DNA of 15,705 nucleotides from Halobacteriovoraceae bacterium (GTDB lineage Bacteria; Bdellovibrionota; Bacteriovoracia; Bacteriovoracales; Bacteriovoracaceae). Each line of letters opens with the position of its first letter. The first letter of the stretch is position 1. Both the position numbers and the translations under genes were made by a program. The stretch lies in the NCBI GenBank assembly GCA_002718735.1, contig PBFR01000016.1, positions 1-15,705 on the forward strand, in the 5' to 3' direction. The notes under the pieces were generated by a model. That model searched no databases, was not told where the DNA came from, and saw only the letters and a list, made by a program, of their open reading frames with translations. Shown in pieces: positions 14,624 through 15,705 of this stretch.

Positions 14624-15073
14624 TTATCTTACCCACTTACAACTAAGATCTTTATCGAAGATATCAACGTTATCTCTTGGGTCAATATTATTAGTATTGG
14701 ATTGTTTCAATCCAAAAAATGACCCAACCTCATTTTCAGCATCAAATGCTATCCTTGTATAGGAATAAGGCTGGAGTTCTTCAGCAGTGTTCTCTCCATA
14801 TGATAATTTAATTTTATTATTAAAGATGGCCATCTCTAATCCTGACTTAGGATAGTAGGTCTTGAATACATCAGTAAAGCCCGATGGATAAGAAATCTCG
14901 ATGTCCAATTTGTAGTAATCACTTGGTAATTCATCGCCTTGGTAATCATGGTCAATTCCAACGGCGACTTGGTCAATCTTAAGACCTGGATAGCTACATT
15001 CAACAAATGGAACTACTTTAGTGTGACCAATTGCCGAAAGGAACATTGCTGCCATAATTATTATCTTATTCAT
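14624..15073 (-). CDS. Small secreted protein, unrecognised
   Basis: The 149-residue product has a signal peptide (MNKIIIMAAMFLSAIG, cleavage near residues 16-18). The mature part has just two cysteines, one near its start (VECSYPG) and one near its end (LSCKWVR), which suggests a disulfide closing the domain. In between are several probable beta strands (YYKLDIEISYPSGF, NKIKLSYGE, YSYTRIAFDAENE), so a small beta-sandwich is plausible. I recognise no family and no catalytic motif. AAGGA precedes the ATG by about 9 nt. It is separated from both neighbours by 127-160 bp, so it is probably transcribed alone. Confidence 0.75.
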   Translation of the reverse strand: MNKIIIMAAMFLSAIGHTKVVPFVECSYPGLKIDQVAVGIDHDYQGDELPSDYYKLDIEISYPSGFTDVFKTYYPKSGLEMAIFNNKIKLSYGENTAEELQPYSYTRIAFDAENEVGSFFGLKQSNTNNIDPRDNVDIFDKDLSCKWVR

Positions 15074-15233
15074 TGGTCAAAATCCTTGTATAAAGAGTTA
15101 AATTCGTTAGTTTTAAGAATCCTATCACAACTTATTTTTTGGATTCTATTCCGATGTAAATTTTATACATTAAATAAGGAGTGATGTTGTGCCGCCAAAC
15201 ATAGCATTTGAGGCACTTAAGTATTTAATTTTT

Positions 15234-15578
15234 TTAAACAAAACTCGTGGATTCTTTGTAATAATAAAGGACTTCATCACCTACGACTTTTACAACTTTA
15301 ATAATTGGTACCTCTTCCAAAACTTTAATCTTATAAACTACATTATTAGATAAAGTACATAATACACTCTCAAGCTGAAGTGCTTGGGCAACGACTTCTC
15401 TTTTATGATCACTACATTTAGATGAAGGGTCATATTTTCTAACTTCCTCAATATCCCCTCTATCGTGGAACTTGTATCGATCCAGTGGCGCAGGATCCGA
15501 ATAAGCTGAATAATCTACTTCTGAGGCAGCTGTTACAAATGATAATAGGATAAAAATTGTTGCAATTGTCGTTTTCAT
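15234..15578 (-). CDS. Small secreted protein, unrecognised
   Basis: The 114-residue product starts with a signal peptide (MKTTIATIFILLSFVTAAS, cleavage near residue 18). The mature part is first rich in Asp, Tyr and Arg, then has a Cys pair (SKCSDHK and VLCTLSN), followed by probable strands (VVYKIKVLEE, IIKVVKVVGDEVLYYYKES). The layout of Cys, about 20-30 residues, LC, then two strands recalls the 104-residue secreted protein further along this strand, so the two may be distant relatives. No known family is recognised. AAGGA lies about 10 nt before the ATG. The next gene on this strand is 160 bp away. Confidence 0.72.
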   Translation of the reverse strand: MKTTIATIFILLSFVTAASEVDYSAYSDPAPLDRYKFHDRGDIEEVRKYDPSSKCSDHKREVVAQALQLESVLCTLSNNVVYKIKVLEEVPIIKVVKVVGDEVLYYYKESTSFV

Positions 15579-15683
15579 TGTTAGTTTTCCTTTATGATTG
15601 CCTTATTTTAATTATGGAGTGAACCCCATCGACTGGACACTCTAGGCAATAGTTTCTGAACAAGACCAACTTAGCTTCTCAGC

Positions 15684-15701
15684 TATAATAAATATGAGGA
15701 G
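15684..15701 (+). promoter_or_regulatory. Possible -10 box and ribosome-binding site of a plus-strand gene beyond the window
   Basis: A perfect TATAAT (15684-15689) is followed by GAGGAG (15696-15701), with the window ending 4 nt later. This is what the start of a divergent plus-strand gene would look like. No good -35 is seen 16-18 bp upstream, and the -10 is so close to the GAGGAG that the mRNA would have almost no leader. Confidence 0.3.
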
Positions 15702-15705
15702 TTTA

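Noticed and set aside
15189..15235. Inverted repeat GTGCC/GGCAC followed at a distance by a T-run, as a plus-strand terminator
   Set aside because: The stem is only 5 bp with an 18-nt loop, the long T-run starts about 10 nt beyond the stem, and no plus-strand gene precedes it.
15189..15353. Plus-strand ORF of 54 codons starting with GTG, with AAGGAG 7 nt upstream (15176-15181)
   Set aside because: Most of it lies antisense to the 114-residue secreted-protein gene, the start is GTG, and the product is low in complexity (many Phe, Asn and Ile). The ribosome-binding-like site is notable but not enough to call a gene.
1..15705. CRISPR array, insertion sequence, tRNA or prophage module
   Set aside because: I looked for spaced direct repeats, transposase motifs, paired terminal inverted repeats and tRNA-like cloverleaf sequences and saw none. 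By eye only; a covariance-model and repeat search would be decisive.

Overview
The window looks like chromosomal DNA from a moderately AT-rich Gram-negative bacterium (roughly 40% GC by eye). Many predicted products carry Sec signal peptides or lipoprotein lipoboxes, two look like outer-membrane beta-barrels, and the housekeeping genes are proteobacterial in type. The high share of unrecognised exported proteins, an exported M14 carboxypeptidase and a B12-dependent ribonucleotide reductase would fit a predatory Bdellovibrionota (Bacteriovorax-like) genome. That is an inference from gene content; no marker in the window proves it.

Layout. 1-1418 (minus) is the N-terminal part of a class II ribonucleotide reductase (nrdJ), cut by the window edge. 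The 319-bp divergent spacer 1419-1737 holds a candidate promoter flanked by two NrdR-box-like palindromes. 1738-2490 (plus) is an unknown exported protein. 2497-5510 (minus) is a three-gene set of unrecognised envelope proteins: an exported protein with a C-terminal membrane segment and acidic tail, then two lipoproteins. 5566-6024 (plus) encodes an EVE/PUA-like protein and ends in an intrinsic-terminator-like hairpin. 6030-7331 (minus) is an exported M14 zinc carboxypeptidase with its own promoter.

7401-9184 (minus) is a YfgM-like membrane TPR protein followed by a BamB-like PQQ-propeller lipoprotein. Divergent from these, 9274-10559 (plus) is a coupled pair of outer-membrane beta-barrel-like genes ending in a terminator. 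10567-14091 (minus) is the ribosome/RNA maturation cluster rnc-era-der, with der overlapping era by 4 nt. The familiar yfgM-bamB-der neighbourhood is therefore present but split by the divergent barrel pair. Der carries a roughly 100-residue, strongly acidic insertion in its second GTPase domain. 14092-14181 is a hairpin-rich rnc leader. 14182-15578 (minus) holds three small secreted proteins of unknown function. The last bases (15684-15701) look like the promoter and ribosome-binding site of a plus-strand gene beginning just beyond the window.

How the parts fit. Rnc, Era and Der act in rRNA processing and in 30S and 50S ribosome assembly. BamB and the YfgM-like protein serve envelope protein biogenesis next to genes for likely clients, the beta-barrels. 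NrdJ supplies deoxynucleotides, probably under NrdR control. I found no tRNA, rRNA, CRISPR array, insertion sequence or prophage gene. The most notable signals are the Der insertion, the NrdR-box pair, the structured rnc leader, the Asp-to-Asn change in the RNase III active site, and the sets of unrecognised exported proteins.
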